A stretch of 64,000 bases of DNA from Opitutia bacterium (GTDB taxonomy: Bacteria > Verrucomicrobiota > Verrucomicrobiia > Opitutales > Opitutaceae): positions 372,001 through 436,000 of the forward strand of contig JACRHT010000017.1 of the NCBI GenBank assembly GCA_016217545.1. The letters are read 5' to 3'. The notes beneath the pieces were generated by a model. That model saw nothing but the letters and a program-made list of their open reading frames with translations. It was not told the DNA's origin and did no database searches. Made by a program: the position numbers and the translations under genes. Shown piece by piece: positions 50,824 through 59,502 of this stretch; the stretch's first letter is position 1; each line of letters starts with the position of its first letter.

Positions 50824-51935
50824 AACTCGCCTTCATCACCGGTTCGCTTGCTCCCGGCCGCGACGGCGTGGGCGACTACGCGCGGACACTCGGGCTCACG
50901 TGCGCGGCGGCGGGACACGACGTGCGGTGGGTCAGCCTCGCGGAGCCGGAGGAACCCGGCGCGGACGATCCGCGCATCCTGCGCCTCAGCGACGCGGCGG
51001 TGCGCGCCGACGGTGGCGCGGCCGCGCGACGCTGGCTCGCGGAGTTCGCCCCCGATTGGACGAGCCTGCATTTCGTGCCCTACAGCTTCGATCCGCGTGG
51101 CTTGTTCGGCGCGCGTGTGCCCCTGCTCGCCGACCTGCTCCACACCGCGCCGCGTCGGCACATTTTCTTCCACGAAGTGTGGATCGGCGTGCACCGCGGG
51201 GCGTCGCTGAAGGAGCGGCTCGTCGGCTGGGCGCAACAGCGTGCGGTGCGCGCGCTGCTGCGTCGCTCGGCGCCGGACTGCGTGCACACCAGCACGGCGT
51301 GCAACGTCAGCGTCCTCGCCGGCGTCGGACAGCGCGCGGGGCGGCTGCCGATGTTCGGCAGCGTGCCAGCGGTCGCCGCGCCCGTGCCGGAGGCGATCGA
51401 CGGCGTGCCGTCCGACGCGCTCGTGTGCGGGCTCTTCGGCTCGTTGCACCCGAACTGGCAGCCGGAGGCATTTCTTGGGGATTTCGAACGACTGGCGCGT
51501 GCGCTCGGCCGACCAGCGGCGTTCGTCACCGCGGGAGGCATCGGCCCCGGCGGCCCGTTGCTCGCGCAGATCGAGGAGCGCTGGCGCGGACGCATCACGT
51601 TTGTGCGGCTCGGTCGTTGTTCGACCGAGCGCCTTGCCGAGGTGTTTGCGCGCTTCGACTTCGCGGTGACTTCGATGCCCTGGAACATTCTCGGCAAGAG
51701 CAGCAGCGCCGCCGCGCTGCGCGAGCACGGCGTCAAAGTCGTCGCCACTGCCGCGGGCGATCCGCCGCGCGGCGTGCCGTTGCCGCCGGACGACACGGCG
51801 GAGGATCCGGGCTTCGTGCCGTATTTCCGCGATCCGGCCCGTCTCGCGGACGCGCCCGGCCACACCGCGCCGCGCCCCGGCGTGCCCGCGATCGCGCGGC
51901 AATTCCTCGCGGATTTGGAGCAACATGAGCGCTGA
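50820..51935 (+). CDS. Glycosyltransferase-like protein, GT-B type
   Basis: A 371-residue soluble protein. LAFITGSLAPGRDGVGDYARTLG (3-25) recalls the acceptor loop of GT-B enzymes with a DGVGDY motif. HFVPYSFDPRGLF and HEVWIGVHRGASLKERLVGWAQ follow. The C-terminal half has CGLFGSLHPNWQPEAFLGDFERL, but its E-x7-E motif is replaced by SMPWNILGKSSSAAALREHGVKVVAT. This pattern (phosphate loop, then a GKSSA stretch in place of the acidic pair) is found in poorly studied actinobacterial and proteobacterial relatives. The gene overlaps the next by 11 bases. Confidence 0.68.
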   Translation: MKLAFITGSLAPGRDGVGDYARTLGLTCAAAGHDVRWVSLAEPEEPGADDPRILRLSDAAVRADGGAAARRWLAEFAPDWTSLHFVPYSFDPRGLFGARVPLLADLLHTAPRRHIFFHEVWIGVHRGASLKERLVGWAQQRAVRALLRRSAPDCVHTSTACNVSVLAGVGQRAGRLPMFGSVPAVAAPVPEAIDGVPSDALVCGLFGSLHPNWQPEAFLGDFERLARALGRPAAFVTAGGIGPGGPLLAQIEERWRGRITFVRLGRCSTERLAEVFARFDFAVTSMPWNILGKSSSAAALREHGVKVVATAAGDPPRGVPLPPDDTAEDPGFVPYFRDPARLADAPGHTAPRPGVPAIARQFLADLEQHER

Positions 51936-52827
51936 CGCGGTGCCGCCGGTTGCGGTGCGAACATTGCTTTGCCATCGCGACGTCGAACTGATGCTCGCGT
52001 GTTGGCGGACGCTGGTCGCGTGCAGCGCGGACGCGTTCGCGACGGTGGTGCACGAGGACGGCTCGCTGACGGACGCCGACATCGCGCGACTCGAAACCGA
52101 GATTCCCCGCCTGCGCGTGGTGCGACGCGCGGACGCCGACGCGGCGATGGCGGAGCGGCTGGCCAAACATCCGAACGCGCGCGCGTTTCGCGCCGGATCG
52201 GTGTGGGGACTCAAGCTCCTCGACGTCGCGTTGCTCGAGCCGGGCGACTGCTGCTACGTCGACGGCGACATTCGGTTTTTCCGGCCGTTTCGCGGGCTGT
52301 TTTGCCGGGAGGCGCTCGCCGGCCGCAGCGTGTTTCTTCGCGACACGGTCTGGATGGCGTATTCGGTGCGGCCCTGGCACCTGCTCGATCGGCGGCGGCT
52401 GCGCATCGTGGAAGGCATCAACACCGGCCTGACGCTGATCGATCGCGCGTGCTACGATCTCGATTTCGTCGACTGGTTTCTCGCGCAGCCGGACTGGCGC
52501 GTGATTCCCGCGTGGACCGAGCCCACGTGCTGGGCGGCGCTGGCGCGGAGGGCGAACGGCCACGCCGTCGACCCGCGGCAGGTGCTCAATCTCTATCCCG
52601 GCGCGCACGTGGAGCCGGCGACGATCGGAGCGCATTTCCTCTCGGCCCATCGCGGGCGTTTTGCGCGTGAGCTCGCGCAACCCGTCATCGACGCGCCGGC
52701 GGAAGCGATCCGGTTTCAAGCGCTGCGTCCGGCGGGCGCGCTTGCGCTCGGCTGGAACCAGTTGGGTCGGAAGATCGGCAATGAAATCGCCCGGCGGCGC
52801 GCGCCCGCACCCAAGCCCGCCGCATGA
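51925..52827 (+). CDS. GT8-like glycosyltransferase, putative
   Basis: A 300-residue protein with GT-A features. VWGLKLLDVALLEPGDCCYVDGDIRFFRPF (about 93-122) holds the D113-G-D115 metal motif, followed by a plausible acceptor region INTGLTLIDRACYDLDFVDWFLAQPDW. It has the order of family 8-like transferases (nucleotide-sugar pocket, DxD, then an N-T-G loop) but lacks the canonical HxxGxxKPW ending. The start at 51925 lies 11 bases inside the previous gene. A Pro/Ala-rich tail ends it. Moderate certainty of fold, none of specificity. Confidence 0.65.
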   Translation: MSADAVPPVAVRTLLCHRDVELMLACWRTLVACSADAFATVVHEDGSLTDADIARLETEIPRLRVVRRADADAAMAERLAKHPNARAFRAGSVWGLKLLDVALLEPGDCCYVDGDIRFFRPFRGLFCREALAGRSVFLRDTVWMAYSVRPWHLLDRRRLRIVEGINTGLTLIDRACYDLDFVDWFLAQPDWRVIPAWTEPTCWAALARRANGHAVDPRQVLNLYPGAHVEPATIGAHFLSAHRGRFARELAQPVIDAPAEAIRFQALRPAGALALGWNQLGRKIGNEIARRRAPAPKPAA

Positions 52828-53885
52828 GCGCCGCCCTGCCAAACCCTCCTCGCGTCTCGGTCGTCGTGCCGACCTACAAGGCGGGGCCGTTCCTGCTCGA
52901 GTTGTGCGCGTCGCTCGTGGCGCAGACGATGCCGGATTTCGAAGTGCTCGTGTTGAGCGACGGCTGCGACGATCACCAGCAGCCGGGCCTGGAGCGTTAC
53001 GCGGCCGATCCGCGTTTCCGCTTCCTCTCGTGGACGCCGAATCAAGGTGTCGCGCGCGCCACGGAACAGTTGCTGCGCGAGGTGCGCGCGCCGTTCTGGT
53101 GCAATCCGGGCGCGGACGATCTTCTGCATCCGGAGTTTCTCGCGCATCGTCTCGCGGCCGCAGAGAAGACGCCCGCCGCGGACATCTTCTTCGGCGCCGG
53201 CATCCAAATCGACGCGCACGGCCGCGAAATCTGGTATCACCCCGCGCGCGTCCTGGCGGAGCGCCTCGCCGCGTGGGGCGGGCAAACGATCGAGCCGGCC
53301 GCCATGCTGCGCGTGCTCCTGCAGGAGAACGTCATCAACACGCCTTCGATTTTCTGCCGCAGCGCCACGACGATCGCGCCCCTGCTGGCCGCCGAGGTGC
53401 GCTGGAAGTATGCGCAGGATTACCACTACTGGCTGCTGCTGGCGGGACTCGGGCGGCACTTCCACTACGACGCGCGCGTGTTGCATTCCTATCGAATGAG
53501 CGACGGGCAACTTTCCCGCGATCCCGCGCGCGAAGCCACGCGCCTCGCCGAGTTCCGGCTCGTGCCGCTCGTCGCGCTGCGGCAGGCCGCCGACCAGTCG
53601 CCGCTTGCCGCCTCCGTGTGGCGCGAATGGAAGCGTCCGCTCCACGACTTCTGGCTTTGGCGGAAGCTCCTGCTGGCGCGCCGCGGGCAGTTGTCCCGCG
53701 CGTGGTCGGAGCAAGCCAGCGTCGCCTATCACGGACGCGCCCTCAGTCGCGCCGCGCAACTCCTCGAGTTCTGCGTTCGCGCGCCCGCGATGGCTGCGCT
53801 GCGCTGGGGCGAAAAGCGGCGCGCCCGGCGGCAGATTTGGACCAACGGCCTGCGGCTCGTCGACGAGCCGATCTTCCGCGCGTGA
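52824..53885 (+). CDS. Family 2 glycosyltransferase
   Basis: A 353-residue GT-A enzyme. RVSVVVPTYKAGPFLLELCASLVAQT (10-35), VLVLSDGCDDH in place of the usual DD-S motif, and APFWCNPGADDLLHPEFLAHRL, where GADD is the metal site, are all seen. A central KYAQDYHYWLLLAGLG region follows (the ED/QD motif). The C-terminal hundred residues are basic and helical. It overlaps the previous gene by ATGA, and its TGA shares one base with the next ATG (TGATG). Specificity unknown. Confidence 0.9.
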   Translation: MSAALPNPPRVSVVVPTYKAGPFLLELCASLVAQTMPDFEVLVLSDGCDDHQQPGLERYAADPRFRFLSWTPNQGVARATEQLLREVRAPFWCNPGADDLLHPEFLAHRLAAAEKTPAADIFFGAGIQIDAHGREIWYHPARVLAERLAAWGGQTIEPAAMLRVLLQENVINTPSIFCRSATTIAPLLAAEVRWKYAQDYHYWLLLAGLGRHFHYDARVLHSYRMSDGQLSRDPAREATRLAEFRLVPLVALRQAADQSPLAASVWREWKRPLHDFWLWRKLLLARRGQLSRAWSEQASVAYHGRALSRAAQLLEFCVRAPAMAALRWGEKRRARRQIWTNGLRLVDEPIFRA

Positions 53886-55156
53886 TGACTTCCCCCGCCA
53901 CAGCCCGGGATCGCGTGGTGCTCATGCATCCGACGGGGAACCAGTTTTTCCGCAATCTCGCGCAAGCGTGGCGGCGCGACGGACGGCTGGCTGAAGTCGC
54001 GACGTGCCTCGATTGGCGCGCACCGGCGTGGTTTGATCGCCTGCTGCCGCGAGGCATGGCGGCGGAACTCTCCCGCCGCGCCCTCTCGCGCGACACCGCC
54101 GGCCCCGTCGTCACGCACCCTTGGCGCGAAGCGGCACGGCTCGCCGCGAGCCGGCTCAGCGCCCGCGCGCTCGTGCGACATGAAACCGGCGCGCTCTCGG
54201 TCGATGCGGTCTATCGCGGCTTCGACGCATGGATGGCGCGACGCATCGAGCGCGGCCGCATCGCCGCGAGCGCCGTTTACGCCTACGAAGACGGCGCGGC
54301 GGACAGTTTCGCCGCCGCCGCGGCGCGCGGCTGGTTGCGCGGCTACGACCTGCCAATCGCGCATTGGCGAACGAGCCGCCGGCTGCTCGAGGAAGAAGCG
54401 CGTCGCTGGCCGGACTGGGCGCCGACGTTGCTCGGGCCGCAGGATTCCGCGGAGAAACTCGCGCGCAAGGACCGCGAGCTGTCGCTCGCGACCCACATCG
54501 TGTGCCCGAGCGAGTTCGTTGCCGCGTCGTTGCCGGCGAACGTGCGGAAAGACCGCCGGGTGATCGTCGCGCCGTTCGGATCGCCGCCTTGCGGCCCGGA
54601 GCGCCGGGCCCCCGACGCGGCCCGACCGCTGCGCGTGCTCTTTGCCGGGACGATGACTCAGCGCAAGGGCCTCGCCGATCTTTTCGCCGCCATGCGCGAA
54701 CTGGGGACGCGCGCCGCCGCCGTCGAGTTGGTGGTGATCGGATCGCCGGTGCTCCCCTTGGAATTCTATCGCGCCGTGGGCGTGCGTTTCACTTACGAGG
54801 CCACGCGCCCGCACGCCGCGGTGCTGGAGTTGATGCGCACCTGCGACGTGCTGTGTCTGCCCTCGATCGTCGAAGGCCGCGCGCTCGTCGTGCAAGAGGC
54901 GATGAGCCAGGGCTTGCCCGCGATCGTGACGGCGAACACCGGCGCCAGCGACGTGGTGGAGGACGGCGCCAGCGGCTTCATCGTGCCTATCCGCGCTCCC
55001 GGTGAAATCGCGCGCCGACTGGCTTGGTGCGCGGAAAACCGCGCCCAGCTCGGCGAGATGGGTCGCGCGGCGCAGGCCGCGAGCGTCCGTTTTTCGTGGG
55101 CAAACCACGCGGCCACGATTTCCTCGGCTCTCTTCTCCGAACCAAGCAACCCGTGA
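53885..55156 (+). CDS. Family 4 glycosyltransferase
   Basis: A 423-residue GT-B enzyme, longer than the others. RPLRVLFAGTMTQRKGLADLFAAM (about 248-271) holds the donor-phosphate Arg/Lys and CDVLCLPSIVEGRALVVQEAMSQGLPAIVT (about 319-348) the E-x7-E motif, followed by NTGASDVVEDGASGFIVP. The N-terminus opens with LMHPTGNQFFRNLAQAW, and YEDGAADSFAAAAARG is a characteristic acceptor-domain segment. It ends in a GTGA overlap with the O-antigen polymerase-like gene, so it probably acts late in the assembly. Confidence 0.92.
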   Translation: MTSPATARDRVVLMHPTGNQFFRNLAQAWRRDGRLAEVATCLDWRAPAWFDRLLPRGMAAELSRRALSRDTAGPVVTHPWREAARLAASRLSARALVRHETGALSVDAVYRGFDAWMARRIERGRIAASAVYAYEDGAADSFAAAAARGWLRGYDLPIAHWRTSRRLLEEEARRWPDWAPTLLGPQDSAEKLARKDRELSLATHIVCPSEFVAASLPANVRKDRRVIVAPFGSPPCGPERRAPDAARPLRVLFAGTMTQRKGLADLFAAMRELGTRAAAVELVVIGSPVLPLEFYRAVGVRFTYEATRPHAAVLELMRTCDVLCLPSIVEGRALVVQEAMSQGLPAIVTANTGASDVVEDGASGFIVPIRAPGEIARRLAWCAENRAQLGEMGRAAQAASVRFSWANHAATISSALFSEPSNP

Positions 55157-56478
55157 CCCCCAACCGCCCGCTCCTCTGGCTCCGCGCCCTTCTCTGGCTC
55201 TATTTCGCCCTGATCATCGGCGAAGGCGTGTTGCGCAAGTGGGTCTTCCCGGGCCTCAGCGACGTGATCTTCATCATTCGCGATCCGCTGGTGGTGCTGA
55301 TCTATCTTTTCGCGTGGATGTCCGGCCGCTCGCTGGGCGGATCGCACGTCATCTTTCTCGGCCTGCTCGCGGTCCTTTCGCTGGCCTTCGTCTTTTCCAC
55401 CGACACGCCGTGGATGGTAGCGCTCTTCGGCCTGCGCACCAATTTCCTGCACCTGCCGCTGATCTTCGTGATGGGGTCGACGCTGGATCGGGAGGACGTC
55501 CGCCGCTACGCGCGAGTCTGCCTGTGGCTCGCGATTCCGGTGGTCGCGCTGATGCTCGTGCAGTTCAACTCGCCGCGCACCGCGTGGGTGAACGTCGGCG
55601 TCGGCGGACAGGAGTCCGGTCAGATCCTGGGCGCGCTCGAGCGCATCCGTCCGCCGGGGCCGTTCAGCTTCATCAGCGGCCTCGTCCTGTTCTTCAATCT
55701 CACGGGAGCGTTCGTGCTCGCCGGCTGGCTGCATCGGGAGGGCGTCTCGCGCGTGCTGCTGCTGGTGGCGACCGTCGCTTGCTTCGTGGCGTTGCCGGTC
55801 TCGATCAGCCGTTCGCTCCTGTTCACCGCGCTCGTGATCGGCGCGTTTGGACTCATGGCCGCCCTGCGGGACGCTCGCCGGCTCCCGCGTTATTTTGCGC
55901 CGGCCATCGTTGCCGGCGTGATGCTGGCCGCCGCGACTGACTCGGTTTACGTGGAGGCTTTCCAGACGCGCTGGAACGACTCGCTGATGTCGGACCGCGG
56001 CTCCTTCGAGAGCAACATCGTCGATCGCGTCATCAACGACTACACCCAGCCGTTTCAACAGGCGCTCAACGCTCCCCTCACCGGCCACGGCATCGGCCTC
56101 GGCACGCTGGCCGGCGCCCGTCTCACTACCGGCAAAAAGGTCTTCCTGCTGGCCGAGTCCGAGTGGAGCCGCATCGTGCTGGAGATCGGCCCGCTGCTCG
56201 GCTTCGCCTTCATCGGCTGGCGCGTGTGGCTCGCTTTCGCGTTGCTTCTGCGCTCCTGGCGGCAACTGCGGCTCGACGGCGATCCACTCGCTTGGCTGCT
56301 CGCCGGTGCGGCGTTTTTCCCGATGCTGAATTCGCAATGGGGACCATCGACGCACTTGGGCTTCGCGGTGTTCACCGCGGGACTCAGTCTCGCCGCGCTC
56401 AATCCGCCCGAGGATGAAATCGCCGAGGAAACCGACGACGACGAGGAAACCGAGGACGCCGCGCTGAAACCGACGTGA
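55153..56478 (+). CDS. O-antigen polymerase/ligase-like membrane protein with acidic tail
   Basis: A 441-residue polytopic protein with about eleven helices. A large periplasmic loop reads RGSFESNIVDRVINDYTQPFQQALNAPLTGHGIGLGTLAG and holds the G-x-G-x-G-type turn of Wzy/WaaL proteins. It ends in an unusual acidic cytoplasmic tail of about 22 residues (PPEDEIAEETDDDEETEDAA, from about 417). The start GTG 55153 overlaps the preceding TGA; a longer frame to 55024 is an artefact. A polymerase in an ABC-exporter operon is unexpected, since such systems do not need one. It is more likely a ligase, or belongs to a second glycan. Confidence 0.75.
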   Translation: MTPNRPLLWLRALLWLYFALIIGEGVLRKWVFPGLSDVIFIIRDPLVVLIYLFAWMSGRSLGGSHVIFLGLLAVLSLAFVFSTDTPWMVALFGLRTNFLHLPLIFVMGSTLDREDVRRYARVCLWLAIPVVALMLVQFNSPRTAWVNVGVGGQESGQILGALERIRPPGPFSFISGLVLFFNLTGAFVLAGWLHREGVSRVLLLVATVACFVALPVSISRSLLFTALVIGAFGLMAALRDARRLPRYFAPAIVAGVMLAAATDSVYVEAFQTRWNDSLMSDRGSFESNIVDRVINDYTQPFQQALNAPLTGHGIGLGTLAGARLTTGKKVFLLAESEWSRIVLEIGPLLGFAFIGWRVWLAFALLLRSWRQLRLDGDPLAWLLAGAAFFPMLNSQWGPSTHLGFAVFTAGLSLAALNPPEDEIAEETDDDEETEDAALKPT

Positions 56479-57626
56479 AGATCGCCCTCCTCGCCAACTA
56501 CGCCCCGGACGGACAGCAGAGCATGCTGCGCTTTGGCGAGCTCCTGCGCCGGGAACTTTCCGCGCGCGGACACGACGTCACGGTCACAGCACCTAAACCG
56601 CTGACCGGCCATCGTTGGGTGGCGCGCGTCGCGGGCGAAAAATGGGCCGGCTACGCGGCGAAGTATCTCTCGTTTCCCTCGGAATTGCGCGACGCGCTGC
56701 ACGGAGGCCCGATCGCGGCGGCGCAAGTGATCCACGTCGTCGACCACTCCAACGCGCTCTACATCCCCGCGCGGCGCGACCGCCCGTGGGTCGCAACCTG
56801 CCACGACCTGCTCGCCGTGCGCGGCGCGTTGGGTGAGGACACGGATTGCCCGGCCTCGTGGCTCGGTCGCCGCTTGCAGGGTGCCATCGTGCGCGGACTC
56901 GCGCGCGCCGATGCCATCGCGTGCGATTCGGAGAGCACCCAAGGCGACGCCGAGCGCCTGGTGCCGCGCCACGCCCGACAGGTGCGCAGAGCTATTCCGC
57001 TGGGGCTCAACCAGCCGCTGCGTCCCGTCCCGATCGCTGAGGCGCGCGCATGCGTCGCGACGGTCGCGCCGCTCCTCGGCTCGGCGCCCTACCTCCTGCA
57101 CGTCGGATCCAATCTCGCGCGCAAAAACAAAGCCGGCGTGCTCCGCGTTTTCGCGCGGATGCGCTCCCAAGGCTGGCCCGGCAAACTCGTTTTCTGCGGC
57201 GCCGAGCTGCCCGAGGAATTGCACACGGCCATCGCCACCCAAGGTCTCGCGGAGCAGGTCCTCGCCGTGCCGCGCGCGACCGACGCCGAGCTGGCCGCGC
57301 TCTACAGCGCGGCGCACGCATTGCTGTTCCCTTCGAAGTGCGAGGGTTTCGGGTGGCCCGTGCTCGAAGCGCAGGCGTGCGGCTGCCCGGTGATTTGCAG
57401 CGACCGCACCTCGCTGCCCGAAGTCGGCGGCGACGCCGCCCAGGTCTGCGCGCTCGACGACGAAGCGGGCATGGCGGTGGCGGCGCTGCGACTGGGTTCG
57501 TCGGCGGAGCGCGAGGCGGTCATCGCCCGCGGACTGGCCAACGCGCGGCGGTTTTCCGTCGAGCGGATGGTTGACGCCTATCTCCAACTCTACGAAGAGG
57601 TCATCTCGCTCCCGCGCCCCCGATGA
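56475..57626 (+). CDS. Family 4 glycosyltransferase
   Basis: A 383-residue GT-B enzyme. ALLANYAPDGQQSMLRFGELLRREL opens it, LLHVGSNLARKNKAGVLRVF (about 207-226) carries donor-phosphate residues, and LLFPSKCEGFGWPVLEAQACGCPVICSDR (about 282-310) is the E-x7-E motif. TSLPEVGGDAA, a motif commonly seen in GT4 mannosyl/rhamnosyltransferases such as WbaZ-like proteins, follows. It starts at GTG 56475 inside the previous stop and ends with ATGA. A mannose or 6-deoxy-hexose donor is plausible given gmd, but this is inference. Confidence 0.92.
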   Translation: MKIALLANYAPDGQQSMLRFGELLRRELSARGHDVTVTAPKPLTGHRWVARVAGEKWAGYAAKYLSFPSELRDALHGGPIAAAQVIHVVDHSNALYIPARRDRPWVATCHDLLAVRGALGEDTDCPASWLGRRLQGAIVRGLARADAIACDSESTQGDAERLVPRHARQVRRAIPLGLNQPLRPVPIAEARACVATVAPLLGSAPYLLHVGSNLARKNKAGVLRVFARMRSQGWPGKLVFCGAELPEELHTAIATQGLAEQVLAVPRATDAELAALYSAAHALLFPSKCEGFGWPVLEAQACGCPVICSDRTSLPEVGGDAAQVCALDDEAGMAVAALRLGSSAEREAVIARGLANARRFSVERMVDAYLQLYEEVISLPRPR

Positions 57627-58288
57627 AGTTCCTGCTTCGCCTGTTCGTCGTCCTGCTGCCGTGGTTTTTGCGCCGGCGCGTGCTGACGGCGTGCTACGGT
57701 TACGAAATCCACCCGACCGCGCACATCGGCTGGTCTTGGATCTTCCCCGAGAAGCTCATCCTGCATGAAGGCGCGCGAATCGGTCATCTCAACGTCGCGA
57801 TCCACCTCGCGCGACTCGAGCTGGGGCCGCACACGCTGATCGACCGCCAAAACTGGATCACCGGTTTCCCGCGCGGCGACACGCGGCACTTCGCGCATCG
57901 GCCGGACCGCGACCCGGCCCTCGTCGTCGGCGCCCACGCCGCCCTCACCAAGGGCCACCACTTCGACTGCACGGACCGGATCAGCATCGGTGCCTTCACG
58001 ACGATCGCCGGCTACCGCTCGCAGTTCCTGACGCACTCGATCGACATTGAGCAGAGCCGGCAGGATTGCGCGGCGATCGCCATCGGCGAGTATTGCTTCG
58101 TCGGCACGGCGGCCGTCGTCCTCGGCGGTGCGCGGTTGCCCGACCGCTGCGTGCTCGGCGCGATGGCGCTGCTCAATTCCTCGGAAAACCTGCCCGACGG
58201 ACTTTATGCGGGTGTGCCCGCGCGGCGCGTGAAGGACTTGCCGCGCGACGCGAAGTATTTTCACCGAACCGAAGGTTGGGTCTGGTGA
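57623..58288 (+). CDS. Left-handed beta-helix acyltransferase
   Basis: A 221-residue protein of the hexapeptide-repeat acetyltransferase class. After an N-terminal hydrophobic segment (about 3-16) come repeated short coils: EIHPTAHIGWSWIFPEKLILHEGARIGHLN, then LELGPHTLIDRQNWITGF and DRISIGAFTTIAGYRSQF. AIAIGEYCFVGTAAVVLGGARLPDRCVLGA and the usual AGVPARRVK end follow. The conserved His needed for acetyl-CoA transfer may be that in LTHSIDI. It overlaps both neighbours (ATGA, then GTGA). It could O-acetylate a lipid-linked sugar. Confidence 0.85.
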   Translation: MKFLLRLFVVLLPWFLRRRVLTACYGYEIHPTAHIGWSWIFPEKLILHEGARIGHLNVAIHLARLELGPHTLIDRQNWITGFPRGDTRHFAHRPDRDPALVVGAHAALTKGHHFDCTDRISIGAFTTIAGYRSQFLTHSIDIEQSRQDCAAIAIGEYCFVGTAAVVLGGARLPDRCVLGAMALLNSSENLPDGLYAGVPARRVKDLPRDAKYFHRTEGWVW

Positions 58289-59502
58289 ACGCCAGCGACG
58301 GAACCATGCCGCGCCGTCTTCTCCACGTCGTCCGTTCGCTCCGCGCCGAGACCGGCGGCGTCGCGACGGCGGTGCGGCAGCTGACCACCGCGCTGCAGGC
58401 GCGCGGACATGCGGTGGCCATCGCATCGCTCGACCCCGCCGACGCGGGGCAACCGGACTTGAGCGTCGTGGGGCGAAGTTCGGCCGGTTACGGCTACGCG
58501 GGCGACTTCGTGCCTTGGTTGCGCGAACGCCGGCAGGACTTCGACGCCGTGCTCGTGCACGGGCTCTGGCAGTATCCGGGTCTGGGCACATGGCGAGCGC
58601 TGCACGGCACTTCCACGCCCTACCTCGTCTACTGCCACGGCATGCTGGATCCGTGGTTCAAGCGCACCTACCCGCTGAAGCACGCGAAGAAGTGGCTCTA
58701 TTGGCCTTGGGCGGAGTATCGCGTGCTGCGCGACGCTGCGCGCGTGCTCTTCACTTGCGAAGAGGAGCGCCGGCTGGCGCGACAAAGCTTCTGGCTCTAC
58801 CGCGCAAAGGAGGAAGTGGTTCCGCTCGGTCTGCCGGAACCGCCGGTCGAGAGTGCGCGGCAGCGGGAGGCGTTTCGCGCGCTCGCCCCCGCGCTCGCAG
58901 ACCGGCCCTTTCTGCTTTTTCTCGGGCGGCTGCATCCGAAGAAAGGCCTCGAGGAACTGCTCCGCGGCTACGCGGCCGCCCGCTCCGGCGGAGGCGACTG
59001 GCCCGATCTCGTGATCGCGGGGCCGTGCCGCGACGAATCCTACCGCGCGGCGCTGCAGGGACTCGCTGCCGAGCTTAAAGCGACCGCCGTGGTGCATTGG
59101 CTGCCGATGATTGAAGGCGACGCAAAATGGGGCGCGCTGCGCGCGTGCGCGGCGTTCGTCTTGGTCTCGCATCAGGAAAATTTCGGCCTGGCCGTGGTCG
59201 AGGCGCTCGCGTGCCGTCGGCCGGTTCTGATCAGCGATCAGGTCAACGTGTGGCGCGAGATTGTGGCGGATGGCGCGGGCTTCGCCGCGCCGGACTCGGT
59301 GGCGGGCGCGACGCAGCTGCTGCAACGCTGGGCGAACTGTGCCCGCGATGAGCGCGAACAGACCGCCCGCGCGGCGCGCGACTGCTTCGCACGGCGCTTC
59401 GCGATCGACACGGCGGTCGCGCGGCTCGAAGCGGTCGTCGAGGAGACGCTTGCAGACTCGACGCGCGCGGGCACATCGACAACGCTCCGCTCCGCCCCAT
59501 GA
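58285..59502 (+). CDS. Family 4 glycosyltransferase
   Basis: A 405-residue GT-B enzyme of a type often found with WcaF-like acetyltransferases. HVVRSLRAETGGVATAVRQLTTAL (about 14-37) is the acceptor loop. VHGLWQYPGLGTWRAL and VYCHGMLDPWFKRTYPLKHAKKWLYW are hallmark blocks of the WcaI/WbpY-like group. FLLFLGRLHPKKGLEELLRGY holds donor-phosphate residues, and VLVSHQENFGLAVVEALACRRPVLIS is the E-x7-E motif. GTG 58285 overlaps the preceding TGA; ATG 58306 is a possible alternative. It ends in ATGA with the acetyltransferase. Confidence 0.93.
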   Translation: MNASDGTMPRRLLHVVRSLRAETGGVATAVRQLTTALQARGHAVAIASLDPADAGQPDLSVVGRSSAGYGYAGDFVPWLRERRQDFDAVLVHGLWQYPGLGTWRALHGTSTPYLVYCHGMLDPWFKRTYPLKHAKKWLYWPWAEYRVLRDAARVLFTCEEERRLARQSFWLYRAKEEVVPLGLPEPPVESARQREAFRALAPALADRPFLLFLGRLHPKKGLEELLRGYAAARSGGGDWPDLVIAGPCRDESYRAALQGLAAELKATAVVHWLPMIEGDAKWGALRACAAFVLVSHQENFGLAVVEALACRRPVLISDQVNVWREIVADGAGFAAPDSVAGATQLLQRWANCARDEREQTARAARDCFARRFAIDTAVARLEAVVEETLADSTRAGTSTTLRSAP

